Origin: Holophagales bacterium
GTDB lineage: Bacteria > Acidobacteriota > Thermoanaerobaculia > UBA5066
Direction of reading: 5' to 3'
Assembly (NCBI GenBank): GCA_016714815.1
Contig: JADKBZ010000012.1
Coordinates: forward strand, 138,418-202,417
Length of the DNA: 64,000 nucleotides
Shown here: in pieces, positions 33,253 through 42,297 of the stretch
Layout of the letters: each line of letters opens with the position of its first letter
Position numbering within the stretch: position 1 is the first letter of the stretch
Notes under the pieces: model-generated
What the model was told of the DNA's origin: nothing
Databases searched by the model: none
What the model saw: only the letters and a program-made list of their open reading frames with translations
Program-made: the position numbers and the translations under genes

Positions 33253-35553
33253 CTATCGCACGAGGACCCGGTCGAGGAGGATTCCGAGCTCGCGCGAGTC
33301 GCCGCCGAGCCCGGCCGCCTTCGGCACGAGCACGGGGGATTCGAGCTCCACCCGCACCGGCTCGGCTCCCGCCATCCGCTCGCGGACCGCCTCGCCGAGG
33401 GAGAGGCGGGCCTCGGCGAAGTCGCCGGGCAGAACGCTCACGCTGCCGGCGGAAACGCCCCCGACGGAGACGGCGACCGTCACCGGAGCGTCTCCGGGCG
33501 CTTTTGCCCGGAACGCGATCTCCCGCGGCTCGAGGCCCGGCAGCGGAACCCAGACGAAGGAGGACCGTCCCGAGGTCCAGCGCGTCGTCAGGCTGCTCTT
33601 CGGGTCCGTCTCCCGGTCGTGGAATCCGTCCAGTCCCGCCCACGCGTCCCGAGGCCGCCCGAGGTCGAGGATCCGTTCCTCGCCGAGAGGCTCCCAGATC
33701 GTCTCGGGCGGCGCCGAGAAGGTCCACTCGCGGAAGAGCGCGCAGCCGGAGGCGGGCCTCTTCACTCCCGGAAGCGCCGGGAGGGCCTCCGGCCGGTCGC
33801 ACGAGAGGACGACCTCGCGCGGCCTCGGAAGCGGGCCGTAGACGGGAACCGGAACGATCGCCAGCTCGAAGTCCCCCGGCGCCAGACGCCGGGTCAGGAG
33901 GATTCGGTCCGTTTCGACGTCCCGGACCGTGAGGGTCGTCGCTCCTTCGACGTCCTGCCGACGGCCCCGGAGAAGGGCGACCGGCGGACCTTGAAGTCCG
34001 GGAATGATGAGACGGGCCGCGGCTCCGGCCCAGCGGACCGTCGGCGCTCCCGGGGCCCGTTCGCGCACGCCGAATCCCGGGCCGAAGAGGGGAGGCGCCG
34101 GGTCGCGAAGGGCCACGCCGAGGAGGCGGCGATTCCCGAGCGCGTCCGCGACCCGGCCGCCGTGGAACCAGGAACGCCAGGCGGGATCCGTCCGGTCGGG
34201 AGGGTCGGTTTCCTCGGTGAGGTCCGCGATCCGCACGAGCCTCTTGTTCATGTGAGGAACCGTCTCGAGGAGGAGATCGTCCGTGAGCCCCCAGACGTTC
34301 AGCCGTCCCTCCCAGATCTGGGTCCTCACGAACGAGGCGAAGACGCCGTCCGCGACGATCGTCTCGCGGCCCGGGTGGCCGTAGCGGGAGATCTCGTCGA
34401 TGGCCAGGGTCGGCGGGGTCTCCTTCGTCGCCCCGTAGCGAACCTCGGGCCACGCCTGCAGGCCGAAGAGCGCCGCCCCCGCGAGCATCGAGGCGAAGCC
34501 GAGCTTCGGGCGGCGAAGGAGAGCCCCCGCGCCCGCCGCCGCCGGCAGCGAGAGAACGAGGACGAACGGGACGGAGTAGCGCGACATGGCCCGGCTGTGG
34601 AGAAACCAGAGCGAGAGGAAGGCGGGAACGAGGACGAGGAGGAGGCTGACCGCGGCTCTCGGGGCCCGGCGCGCCGTGGCGAAGAGGCCCGCGAAGGCCA
34701 GGACGAGGACGACGAGCGCCCGGCGCCACGAGAGGAAGTCCCTCACGAGGAACGAGTCGAGGAGCGTGCCGAACGTCCCCGTCGCGAAGGCGTGGGCCCG
34801 GAACTCCGCCCTCTCGCCCACGGCCGCGAAGAGCCCGGGAACGCCCCCGGCCTCGCCGAGGAGCCAGAGGCCCCAGACGAGCGTTCCCGCGAGCCCCGCA
34901 CCGACGAGCGCGGCGGCGGCACGCCTTCCCCTGCGGTCCCGCGAGAGGCGCAGGGCCTCCACGAGGAGGAGCGGCCCGAAGGCGAGGACCAGGTGCGGGC
35001 GGACTCCGGCCCCGGCCGCGGCCGAAAGGCCCGCGACGAGCCCGAAGGGCCAGGAGAGCCGCCCGTTCTCCACCCGCTCGGCGGCAGCCCCGAGCGCCGC
35101 CAGGGAGACCAGGAAGAGCGCCGTCGAGGGGGAGTCGGTGAACGCCCTCCCTCCGTTCACCCAGACCACCGGAAGAAATGCGGCGAACGCCGTTCCCCCC
35201 AGCGCCGCCCAGCCGCCGACGAGCCGCCGGCCCCAGAGGAAGAGGGCCGGCAGCGCGAGGCTCGAGAGCAGCGTCGCGGCCACGGTGAGCGCGAAGAAGG
35301 GCGACGGAACGAACGGGAGAAGCGCCCGGCCGATCAGGATCCAGACGGGAAACCCCGGCGCCTGGGGGGAGAGCTGGTACATGTCGAAGCGCGTGACGGC
35401 CCCCGCGAAGACCGTTTCGTCGATCTCCCCCGGCGACACGGCGATCGCCAGGAAGCGCGTCGCGACGATGGCTCCGAGGACCAGCGCGACGAGCGGGAGC
35501 GGTGGTTCGGCAGGCCTGGGCTGGGAGAGAGCGGACTTCACGGGAGGCGACAT
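33253..35553 (-). CDS. GT39-like membrane glycosyltransferase family protein
   Basis: The 766-residue protein has about ten or more membrane helices in the first 420 residues, a luminal-type acidic loop PGEIDETVFAG after the first helix as in polyprenol-phosphate-dependent mannosyltransferases (PMT/ArnT), and a large soluble C-terminal domain that looks beta-rich. Such enzymes transfer sugars from lipid carriers to proteins or lipid A. The start at 35553 (MSPPVKSALS) is preferred over more upstream codons because the first helix follows soon after. It is divergent from pcnB. The substrate is unknown. Confidence 0.75.
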   Translation of the reverse strand: MSPPVKSALSQPRPAEPPLPLVALVLGAIVATRFLAIAVSPGEIDETVFAGAVTRFDMYQLSPQAPGFPVWILIGRALLPFVPSPFFALTVAATLLSSLALPALFLWGRRLVGGWAALGGTAFAAFLPVVWVNGGRAFTDSPSTALFLVSLAALGAAAERVENGRLSWPFGLVAGLSAAAGAGVRPHLVLAFGPLLLVEALRLSRDRRGRRAAAALVGAGLAGTLVWGLWLLGEAGGVPGLFAAVGERAEFRAHAFATGTFGTLLDSFLVRDFLSWRRALVVLVLAFAGLFATARRAPRAAVSLLLVLVPAFLSLWFLHSRAMSRYSVPFVLVLSLPAAAGAGALLRRPKLGFASMLAGAALFGLQAWPEVRYGATKETPPTLAIDEISRYGHPGRETIVADGVFASFVRTQIWEGRLNVWGLTDDLLLETVPHMNKRLVRIADLTEETDPPDRTDPAWRSWFHGGRVADALGNRRLLGVALRDPAPPLFGPGFGVRERAPGAPTVRWAGAAARLIIPGLQGPPVALLRGRRQDVEGATTLTVRDVETDRILLTRRLAPGDFELAIVPVPVYGPLPRPREVVLSCDRPEALPALPGVKRPASGCALFREWTFSAPPETIWEPLGEERILDLGRPRDAWAGLDGFHDRETDPKSSLTTRWTSGRSSFVWVPLPGLEPREIAFRAKAPGDAPVTVAVSVGGVSAGSVSVLPGDFAEARLSLGEAVRERMAGAEPVRVELESPVLVPKAAGLGGDSRELGILLDRVLVR

Positions 35554-35659
35554 TCTAGGGGTCCCGGCGACGGCCGGCCGTGCGTTCGGGAGCCCGGTGG
35601 GATCCGCGGCGCCCGGGGCGCTAGAATGAGACGATGCTTCTGAGGACCCACCTGCAGGG

Positions 35660-37051
35660 ATGACCGAGCCCCGGATCATCCCCCGCGCCGAGCACCCCAT
35701 CTCGCGCGGCTACATCGACCCCGACGCCCTGAAGGTTCTCTACCGCCTGCACCGGTCCGGGTTCAAGGCGTACCTCGTCGGCGGCTCCGTACGCGATCTC
35801 CTGACGGGACGGACCCCGAAGGACTTCGACATCGGGACCGACGCCCGCCCGCAGGACGTCCGCCGGCTCTTCCGCAACTGCCGCGTCGTCGGCCGCCGCT
35901 TCCGGCTCGCCCACGTCCTCTTCGACGGGGGAAAGCTCGTCGAGGTCTCCACCTTCCGGAAGCGTCCGGAGCCGGAGGAGGCCGAACCGGGCGCAACGGG
36001 CGACGTCGACCTCCTGATCCGCTCCGACAACACCTTCGGCACCCCCGCCGAGGACGCCGTCCGGCGCGACTTCACGATCAACGGCCTCTTCTACGACATC
36101 TCGAACTTCGCCGTGATCGACTACGTCGGAGGCGTCGCAGACCTCGAGCGGCACCTCGTCCGGACGATCGGCGACCCCGAGATCCGCTTCCGCGAGGACC
36201 CCGTCCGGATGATGCGGGCTTGCGAGTTCGCGGCCCGGCTCGGCTTCGAGATGTCCCCGGGCGTCCGCGCGGCCATCGACGACAACCGCCGCGAGATCCG
36301 CAAGAGCGCCGCACCGCGGGTCACGGAGGAGCTCCTCGACCCGCTGCGGCGCGGCTGGGGAGCCGCCACCTACCGGCTCTGGTCCGAGACGGGGCTCCTC
36401 GGCGAGATCTTTCCCGACCTGGACCGCGAGATCGGAGGGAAGGCTGGCGCCACCGGCCTCTTCTGGAAGATGCTCGCCGAGACCGACCGGCGGCGGGCGG
36501 GCGGAGAGATCCTCTCCGACGCGAGCCTCCTCGGCGTCGTCTTCCTCCCGCTCCTCTTCTCGGCGATCCGGACCCGCTCGGGAGGCAAGGTCGACGCCGC
36601 CAAGCTCCTCCTTCTCCTCGAGGAAGTGGTCAACCCCTCGTCGATCCGCCTTTCCCTCCCGAACGCGGCGATCCACGACCTCAAGCAGGGCCTCTTCACG
36701 ATGGGGCGTCTCGCCGAGCTGGGGCCGGGCGACGCCGCCGCGCGGCGCCTCGTGACGAAGGGCTACTTCCCGGTGGCCGTCGGCCTGCTCTCGCTCTACT
36801 CGGCCGCCTCGGGGCGTTACCGCGACGCGGCCAACACGTGGGAAGACGTTCTCCGGCGAGGGGGACGGACCCCGCGGCCGGGGGAAGACATCCGGGCGGC
36901 GATTCCGTTCCCCGAGGCGCTCATCCCCCACGAGACGCACGATCCGCACGAGGTCTTCCTGCCCGACGACGCTCGTCCGGCGGCCCGCCCCGCCCACCGA
37001 CGCCGGCGGCGGCGGAGCGGCGGCAGCGGCAGCCCGGGCGCGGCCGCCTAG
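35660..37051 (+). CDS. pcnB: Poly(A) polymerase I / CCA-adding enzyme family nucleotidyltransferase
   Basis: The 463-residue class II nucleotidyltransferase has YLVGGSVRDLLTGRTPKDFDIGTDA (catalytic Asp pair), the RRDFTINGLFYD motif, and the FRLAHV/VGRRFRL sequence characteristic of PcnB rather than CCA transferase, plus an Arg-rich tail like that of E. coli PcnB. The polymerase adds A tails to RNA 3' ends and promotes decay; CCA-adding activity remains possible and would matter because no separate cca gene is visible in this window. Its stop overlaps the stop of the convergent CpeT-like gene in a shared CTAG. Confidence 0.85.
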   Translation: MTEPRIIPRAEHPISRGYIDPDALKVLYRLHRSGFKAYLVGGSVRDLLTGRTPKDFDIGTDARPQDVRRLFRNCRVVGRRFRLAHVLFDGGKLVEVSTFRKRPEPEEAEPGATGDVDLLIRSDNTFGTPAEDAVRRDFTINGLFYDISNFAVIDYVGGVADLERHLVRTIGDPEIRFREDPVRMMRACEFAARLGFEMSPGVRAAIDDNRREIRKSAAPRVTEELLDPLRRGWGAATYRLWSETGLLGEIFPDLDREIGGKAGATGLFWKMLAETDRRRAGGEILSDASLLGVVFLPLLFSAIRTRSGGKVDAAKLLLLLEEVVNPSSIRLSLPNAAIHDLKQGLFTMGRLAELGPGDAAARRLVTKGYFPVAVGLLSLYSAASGRYRDAANTWEDVLRRGGRTPRPGEDIRAAIPFPEALIPHETHDPHEVFLPDDARPAARPAHRRRRRRSGGSGSPGAAA

Positions 37052-37737
37052 TCTTTCGCCGGCGTCTCGGAGGGTGGCCCCTCCGAGCGCCGCTCGAAGA
37101 CGTAGGGGCCTTCCTTCGCTCCCCAGACCTGGCGGTCCTCGAGGTCGTACCCGCGGTCCCACGACTCCATCCGACCCGCGACGAGCTTCGCCCGCGACGT
37201 GGCGTAGCGGGCCCCCGAGCGTGCCGACGGGCAGTTCTTCCCCTCGGTGCCCCCCTCCCACCCTTCGGCGCCCTTCTTCAGCCGCACGGCGCACCCGAGC
37301 CTCTCGACGACGTCTCCCGGGCCGTAGAGCGCGAGGTCGGACGGGTCTCGCCACTTCCCCTTGACGGCGAGCTCCTCCTTCGGCTCGAAGACGCGCGACA
37401 CGACGCCGCCGTCGGCCGTCTCCTCGATCCGGTAGAAGCGGATCCGGTAGGGCTTGTCGGGGGTCGCCACCATCGACTGCTCGACGTAGAGAACGGGCGA
37501 GCCCGATCCGAGCCGGCTCTTCGGCACGCGCACCGCGACGAGCCGTACCGCCTGGAATCCGTCCGGGTTCGCGTCGGCCTGCGTCTTCGAGTCGAACGTC
37601 CCGGCGAGGAGGGCAGCCACCTCGTCCGTGACGCCGGGTTTGCCGGCTTCCGGTGTTTCGGCGGCCGCGGCCGCCGTCCTGAAGAGAGTCGCCGAAAGCA
37701 GGGCGGCGGTGATCGCGGCCGAAGGGAATCTCTTCAC
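37048..37737 (-). CDS. Secreted CpeT/CpcT-family protein
   Basis: A 229-residue protein with an N-terminal signal peptide (VKRFPSAAITAALLSATLFRTAAAAAE) and a domain matching the CpeT/CpcT family: LLAGTFDSKTQADANPDGFQ, then VLYVEQ, GCAVRLKK, NCPSARSGARYATS and finally SWDRGYDLEDRQVWGAKEGPYVFERR. In cyanobacteria these attach phycobilins, but relatives occur in non-phototrophs with unknown roles; no phycobiliprotein genes are present here. It probably acts in the periplasm. The start is a GTG at 37737. It shares its stop with pcnB. Confidence 0.8.
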   Translation of the reverse strand: MKRFPSAAITAALLSATLFRTAAAAAETPEAGKPGVTDEVAALLAGTFDSKTQADANPDGFQAVRLVAVRVPKSRLGSGSPVLYVEQSMVATPDKPYRIRFYRIEETADGGVVSRVFEPKEELAVKGKWRDPSDLALYGPGDVVERLGCAVRLKKGAEGWEGGTEGKNCPSARSGARYATSRAKLVAGRMESWDRGYDLEDRQVWGAKEGPYVFERRSEGPPSETPAKD

Positions 37738-37818
37738 GGGCCGTAGCGTAGCAATTTCCCCGGTCCGGCCCCGCCGGACGGCGTGACGCGTTCGAATGTC
37801 CGTCGTACTCTCTCCGCC

Positions 37819-40527
37819 GTGACTCTGGCGGCGGGAACCAGGCTCGGGCCCTTCGAGGTGCGCAGCCTCCTGGGGGCCGGCGGCATGGGGGAGGTCTACC
37901 GGGCCCTCGACGAGCGGCTCGGCCGGGAGGTCGCGGTCAAGGTCCTCGGCGCCGAGTTCCTCTCCGATTCCGAGCAGCTCCGGCGCTTCATCGGCGAGGC
38001 GCGGACCGCATCGTCCCTGAACCACCGCAACATCGTCACGATCTTCGAGGTCGGACAGTCGGAAGGTCAGCCGTTCCTCGCCATGGAGCTCATCGACGGC
38101 AAGACCCTCCGACAGCTCGAGGCCGCCGGCCAGCTTCCCCTGCGCAGGACGCTCGAGCTCGTGGTGCAGGTGGCCGAGGGGCTCTCCGCGGCGCACGAGG
38201 CGAGCCTCGTCCACCGCGACCTCAAGCCCGAGAACATCATGGTCACCCGGGACGGGACCGTGAAGATCCTCGACTTCGGTCTCGCAAAGCCCTTCGGGGC
38301 CGCGGCCTCGGGAGAGCTCGCCAAAGGCCTCGCGAAGACCTCGACCGGCATCGTCGTCGGGACGGCGAGCTACATGGCTCCGGAACAGGCCCGGGGTCGC
38401 GCCGTCGACTTCCGCTCCGATCAGTTCTGCCTCGGACTGATCCTCTACGAGCTCCTGACCGGCCGGAAGGCCTTCGACAAGCAGAGCGCCGTCCAGACCC
38501 TCTCGGCCATCATCGACGAGGAGCCGGAGTCGGTCGAGGTCCTCAACCCCAGGGTGCCGCCCCCCCTCGCCTGGATCGTGGCCCGATGCCTCTCTAAAGA
38601 GCCCGACGAGCGCTACGCCGCCACGCGGGACCTCGCCCGGGAGCTGAAGCAGGTGAGAGACAACCTCGGCCGGCTGACGGAAGGGGTTCCCCGCTCCCCC
38701 ACGAGCGCGACGGCCCGGATCGAGGGGGCCGCGACGGTCCGGACCGCCGCCGCCCCGGCGTCCCGGACGCCGACCGTCCCGCCCCCCGCCTCGGTCCCCG
38801 AGGGGAAGGCGCGCCGGACGGCCCGGGTCCTCGCCTCCGCCCTCGCCGCGCTCGTCCTCCTCGGGGGCGGCGCCGGCGTCGGATGGTGGTTGCGCGACCG
38901 GACGGAGGAGACGCCCGCCACGTGGGACGGAGACCTCGTCCTCGGGAACACGACCCAGGTCCTGGCCGCCCGCCTCTCGTCCGACGGGCAGACTCTCGCC
39001 TTCGTGACTCCGGCAGGCGGCGTGACCCAGGTCGCCGTGATGAAGCCGGCCTCGGGCGACTGGTCCGTCCTGACGAATCGCAACGACTCCGGCTCCATCT
39101 ATCGCGTGGCCTGGTCGAAGGACGGCACGCGGATCTTCTTCGACCGCGTCACAGACGTTCCGCACGGCGTCTTCAGCGTCCCCGCCGTCGGCGGTCAGGA
39201 GCGTCTCGTCCTCGAGGACGCGCAGAGCCCCGAGGTCCTTCCCGACGGCAGCCTTCTCGTCGTGAGGACCTCGGCCCAGGGCGCCCTTCGGATCCACAGG
39301 TTCTTCCCCGAAACCGGGCTCGTCTCGCCCCTCGGCCCCCCCATCGTCGCCGAGTCGATGGGCCTCTCCATCCGGTCCACCCCGGACGGCTCGAAGGCGA
39401 TCTTCTGGGGCCGCCTCTCGGGTGAAAAGGAGACGACCCGGCCGAGGCAGCTCCACCTCCTCGACCTGGCCACCGGAGTCTCCCGCCCCGTCACCACGGA
39501 CCTCCCGGTGGCGCCCCCGTTTGCGGTGGCGCCGGACGGACGCTCGTTCCTGGCCACCGTCGCGGTCGGCGACCTCTTCCGTCTCGTCTCCGTCTCGTTC
39601 GACGGGCACGAAGCGCACGGCCTCCTGACCGTCACGACCCGCCCTTCGAACATCTCGACGGGCCCCGACGGCAGCTACTACGTCTGCCTTTCCGAGAACA
39701 CTCTCGAGGTCCTCCGCTTCCCGGTGTCGGGCGGGGTTCCCGAACGCCTGGGCACGGCGCGCGGAGCCCTCAGCAGCCCGGCGACCCTCTCCGACGGTCG
39801 GGTTCTCCTCTCGGGCCTCGTCGCCGGCCGGCGCCGGCTCCTCCTCAGGAGCGCCTCCGGCGAGACGCGCCCCCTCGTCGAGACGTCCGACCAGACGGCC
39901 CCTCCGGTCGTGACGCTCGCGGGCGGCCGCGCCGTCTTCCTCGCGGGCCCCCTCGGGGCCCCCCCGGGGCTCGTCCTCGCCTCGGTCGACGAGGGACGCA
40001 TCCTCAGGCGGCTCCCCGGCACCGAAGGGGCCGCCCCGCAGGATCTCTCCGCCTCGTCCGACGGCAGGACCGTCTACTTCCCCGATCGTGGCAACCTCTG
40101 GGCAATCGACGTCGACGGGAAAGCCCCTCCGCGAAAGCTCGTCGCGGGTCACGGCGTCGCCGCCTTCCCGGACGGCGAGGAGCTCCTCGTCCAGCGCAAC
40201 GGGATGAACGGAGTCGACCTCTTCCGCGTCCCGGTCGCGGGCGGCCACGAGCTCAGGATTCCGATCCAGGGAGACCTCCGGCTTGCGCCGATCCCGCTCT
40301 CGGGCCGCGCGATCGGTCCGGACGGGAGGGTCGTCGTCACGGTCGCCGCCCGGAGCTCCTGGCGCTGGGGCCCGGCGCTCCTCGATCCCGTCACCGGCGC
40401 CGTCGAGCGGATCCCGGTCGTCTTCGAGGGCGACGTCCAGTCGCCCGGCTGGGCGGACGGAGGGGACCTCGTCGGCCTCGGCGTCGGCCTCCGCACCGAG
40501 CTCTGGCGCTTCCGCGAGCTCCGTTGA
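37819..40527 (+). CDS. Membrane Ser/Thr protein kinase with C-terminal beta-propeller
   Basis: The 902-residue protein starts at GTG 37819 with VTLAAGTRLGPFEV, the usual opening of this family. Kinase domain (about 10-290): glycine loop LGAGGMGEVY, Lys41, HRDLKPEN (Asp134) and DFG at 152-154, all intact. A Pro/Ala-rich linker leads to one transmembrane helix (about 355-370) and a TolB/WD40-type propeller (about 390-902) outside the membrane. It is likely a receptor kinase; fused kinase-propellers are abundant in Acidobacteriota. It is divergent from the CpeT-like gene. Phosphorylation targets are unknown. Confidence 0.92.
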   Translation: MTLAAGTRLGPFEVRSLLGAGGMGEVYRALDERLGREVAVKVLGAEFLSDSEQLRRFIGEARTASSLNHRNIVTIFEVGQSEGQPFLAMELIDGKTLRQLEAAGQLPLRRTLELVVQVAEGLSAAHEASLVHRDLKPENIMVTRDGTVKILDFGLAKPFGAAASGELAKGLAKTSTGIVVGTASYMAPEQARGRAVDFRSDQFCLGLILYELLTGRKAFDKQSAVQTLSAIIDEEPESVEVLNPRVPPPLAWIVARCLSKEPDERYAATRDLARELKQVRDNLGRLTEGVPRSPTSATARIEGAATVRTAAAPASRTPTVPPPASVPEGKARRTARVLASALAALVLLGGGAGVGWWLRDRTEETPATWDGDLVLGNTTQVLAARLSSDGQTLAFVTPAGGVTQVAVMKPASGDWSVLTNRNDSGSIYRVAWSKDGTRIFFDRVTDVPHGVFSVPAVGGQERLVLEDAQSPEVLPDGSLLVVRTSAQGALRIHRFFPETGLVSPLGPPIVAESMGLSIRSTPDGSKAIFWGRLSGEKETTRPRQLHLLDLATGVSRPVTTDLPVAPPFAVAPDGRSFLATVAVGDLFRLVSVSFDGHEAHGLLTVTTRPSNISTGPDGSYYVCLSENTLEVLRFPVSGGVPERLGTARGALSSPATLSDGRVLLSGLVAGRRRLLLRSASGETRPLVETSDQTAPPVVTLAGGRAVFLAGPLGAPPGLVLASVDEGRILRRLPGTEGAAPQDLSASSDGRTVYFPDRGNLWAIDVDGKAPPRKLVAGHGVAAFPDGEELLVQRNGMNGVDLFRVPVAGGHELRIPIQGDLRLAPIPLSGRAIGPDGRVVVTVAARSSWRWGPALLDPVTGAVERIPVVFEGDVQSPGWADGGDLVGLGVGLRTELWRFRELR

Positions 40528-40616
40528 CGGGGCCGGAGCCCGGCAGGCCGCAGGCGCGCGGAGTGAAGACCATCGGCGCGACCGCCCACGACGTCCCAAA
40601 GGCTGGGGCCATTTCG

Positions 40617-40717
40617 GCCAAATTGGCTGGCCTCTTTCTCCGCCAACTGGAGCTTGAAAGCCCTGGAATTCGCCCCATAATCCCCTCCGGACCGGTCCAA
40701 TACGCGAATTGGACTGG
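40617..40717 (+). promoter_or_regulatory. Promoter and operator region of the MocR gene
   Basis: TTGAAA (40654-40659) and CATAAT (40676-40681) are 16 bases apart, a good sigma70 promoter starting near 40688. The inverted repeat GTCCAAT-N6-ATTGGAC (40695-40714) just beyond it, plus GCCAA-A-TTGGC at 40617-40627 and the related half-site CCAACTGG at 40643-40650, form an array of ATTGG/CTGG boxes of the type bound by MocR regulators. Confidence 0.6.
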
Positions 40718-40744
40718 CAACCAGACGAGAGAAGGGAGACGGGC

Positions 40745-42253
40745 GTGGACATCCGGATCGACCGCGAGAGCGCCATCCCCGTCTACGTCCAGATCCGGGG
40801 CGGAATCCGCGACCTGATCCTCTCGGGCCGCCTGCCCGACGGCTTCCGCCTCCCCCCGGAGCGCCAGCTCGCCACGGCGCTCGGCGTCAACCGCACCACG
40901 GTCTTCTCCGCCTACAAGGAGCTGAAATCCGACGGCCTCGTCGAGTCGCACGTCGGACGGGGGACGGAGGTCGTCTCCCGGAAAGCCGGCAAGAGCGCCG
41001 TCGAACCAGCCGGCCCGCTCCCCTGGAGGCAGCTCGCCCGCGACGGCAGCGTACGGGAGCCGGACCCGCTCGTGCGCGACGTCCTCGCCCTGACGGAGCG
41101 CCACGACGTCATCAGCCTCCAGGCCGGGCTCCCCGCCGCCGAGCTCCTTCCGCTCGAGGACCTGCGGCGCGTGCAGGAGGAGATCCTCGTCCGGAAGGGT
41201 CCCGAGGCCCTTCTGCACAGCCCGACGGAAGGGGTGACGGCATTTCGCGAGGCGCTCTGCCGCCACATGGTCCCCCGGGGCATCCGCTCGAGCCCCGACG
41301 AAGTCCTCGTCACGTCGGGCTCCCAGCAGGGGCTCGACCTCGTCGCCCGGACGCTCCTCTCTCCCGGGGACGTCGTCGTCGTCGAGGAGCCGTCCTACTT
41401 CGGCGCCCTCGAGGTCTTCCGCTCCGCGCGCGTCCGCCTGCTCGGCGTCCCGACCGACCGGGACGGGATGCGGACCGACGTCCTCGAGGCGCTCCTGGCC
41501 CGTCAGCAGCCCCGCCTCATCTACACGCTCCCGACGTTCCAGAATCCTTCGGGCTGCGTCCTCAGCCTCGCTCGCCGGCGCCGCCTCCTCGAGCTCGCGT
41601 GGCGCCACCAGGTGCCGATCCTGGAGGACGACCCGTATTCCGACCTCCGCTACGAGGGAGAGGCGCTCCCGTCGCTGAAGGCGCTCGACCCGTACGGGTA
41701 CGTCATCCACCTGAGCTCGTTCTCGAAAGTGCTCTTTCCGGGGCTCCGCCTCGGATGGATCGCCGCGCCGAGGACCCTGGTCCGCCAGCTCGCGCTCGTG
41801 AAGCAGACGGTCGACCTCCACTCCGGGACCCTCGGCCAGTGGATCGTCGAGGGGTTCCTCTCGGGGGGACTCTTCGCCCGGCACCTCGCGGCGACCCGGA
41901 CCGCCTACCGCCGGCGGCGCGACGTCCTCCTCTCGACCCTCGCGGAGGAGGCGCCCCCCGGCTTCACCTGGAACCGGCCCCAGGGGGGCTTCTACGTCTG
42001 GTGCCGCCTTCCCGAAGACGTCCCCCCCACCCGGCTCCTCGCGCAGGCCGCCGCCGAGCGGGTCGCCTACCTCCCGGGGGGCGCCTCGTTCGTCGAGGAG
42101 CCGACGGGGAACTCCATCCGGCTCAACTTCACCTTCGCCCCGGAAGAGCAGCTCCGGGAGGGCGTCCGCCGGCTCGGCCGCGCCCTCCGTGCCGCGCAGG
42201 CGGAGCCGCAGCGTCGAAACCGTTCGGTGGTGGGAACGCCTCCCATCGTCTGA
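40745..42253 (+). CDS. MocR-family GntR/aminotransferase regulator
   Basis: The 502-residue protein has an N-terminal GntR winged helix (VYVQIRGGIRDLILSGRLPDG, LPPERQLATALGVNRTTVFSAY) and a fold-type I aminotransferase domain from about residue 120. The PLP lysine lies in SSFSKVLFPGLRLGW, with TFQNPSG and EDDPYSDLRYEG nearby. MocR regulators sense PLP or an amino compound and control genes such as pdxST or transport and catabolic genes. The GTG start at 40745 has an AAGGGAG site. It probably controls itself through the operator array, and the downstream aminotransferase paralogue 44 bp away may be co-transcribed. Confidence 0.92.
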   Translation: MDIRIDRESAIPVYVQIRGGIRDLILSGRLPDGFRLPPERQLATALGVNRTTVFSAYKELKSDGLVESHVGRGTEVVSRKAGKSAVEPAGPLPWRQLARDGSVREPDPLVRDVLALTERHDVISLQAGLPAAELLPLEDLRRVQEEILVRKGPEALLHSPTEGVTAFREALCRHMVPRGIRSSPDEVLVTSGSQQGLDLVARTLLSPGDVVVVEEPSYFGALEVFRSARVRLLGVPTDRDGMRTDVLEALLARQQPRLIYTLPTFQNPSGCVLSLARRRRLLELAWRHQVPILEDDPYSDLRYEGEALPSLKALDPYGYVIHLSSFSKVLFPGLRLGWIAAPRTLVRQLALVKQTVDLHSGTLGQWIVEGFLSGGLFARHLAATRTAYRRRRDVLLSTLAEEAPPGFTWNRPQGGFYVWCRLPEDVPPTRLLAQAAAERVAYLPGGASFVEEPTGNSIRLNFTFAPEEQLREGVRRLGRALRAAQAEPQRRNRSVVGTPPIV

Positions 42254-42297
42254 CAATCACCGCCCGAGGCCGCGGCCGACGGTGGAAGGGGGACCCG

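Noticed and set aside
36900..37051. Arg-rich end of pcnB as a frameshift artefact
   Set aside because: Basic tails are normal in PcnB-type enzymes and the frame ends cleanly at the shared CTAG stop.
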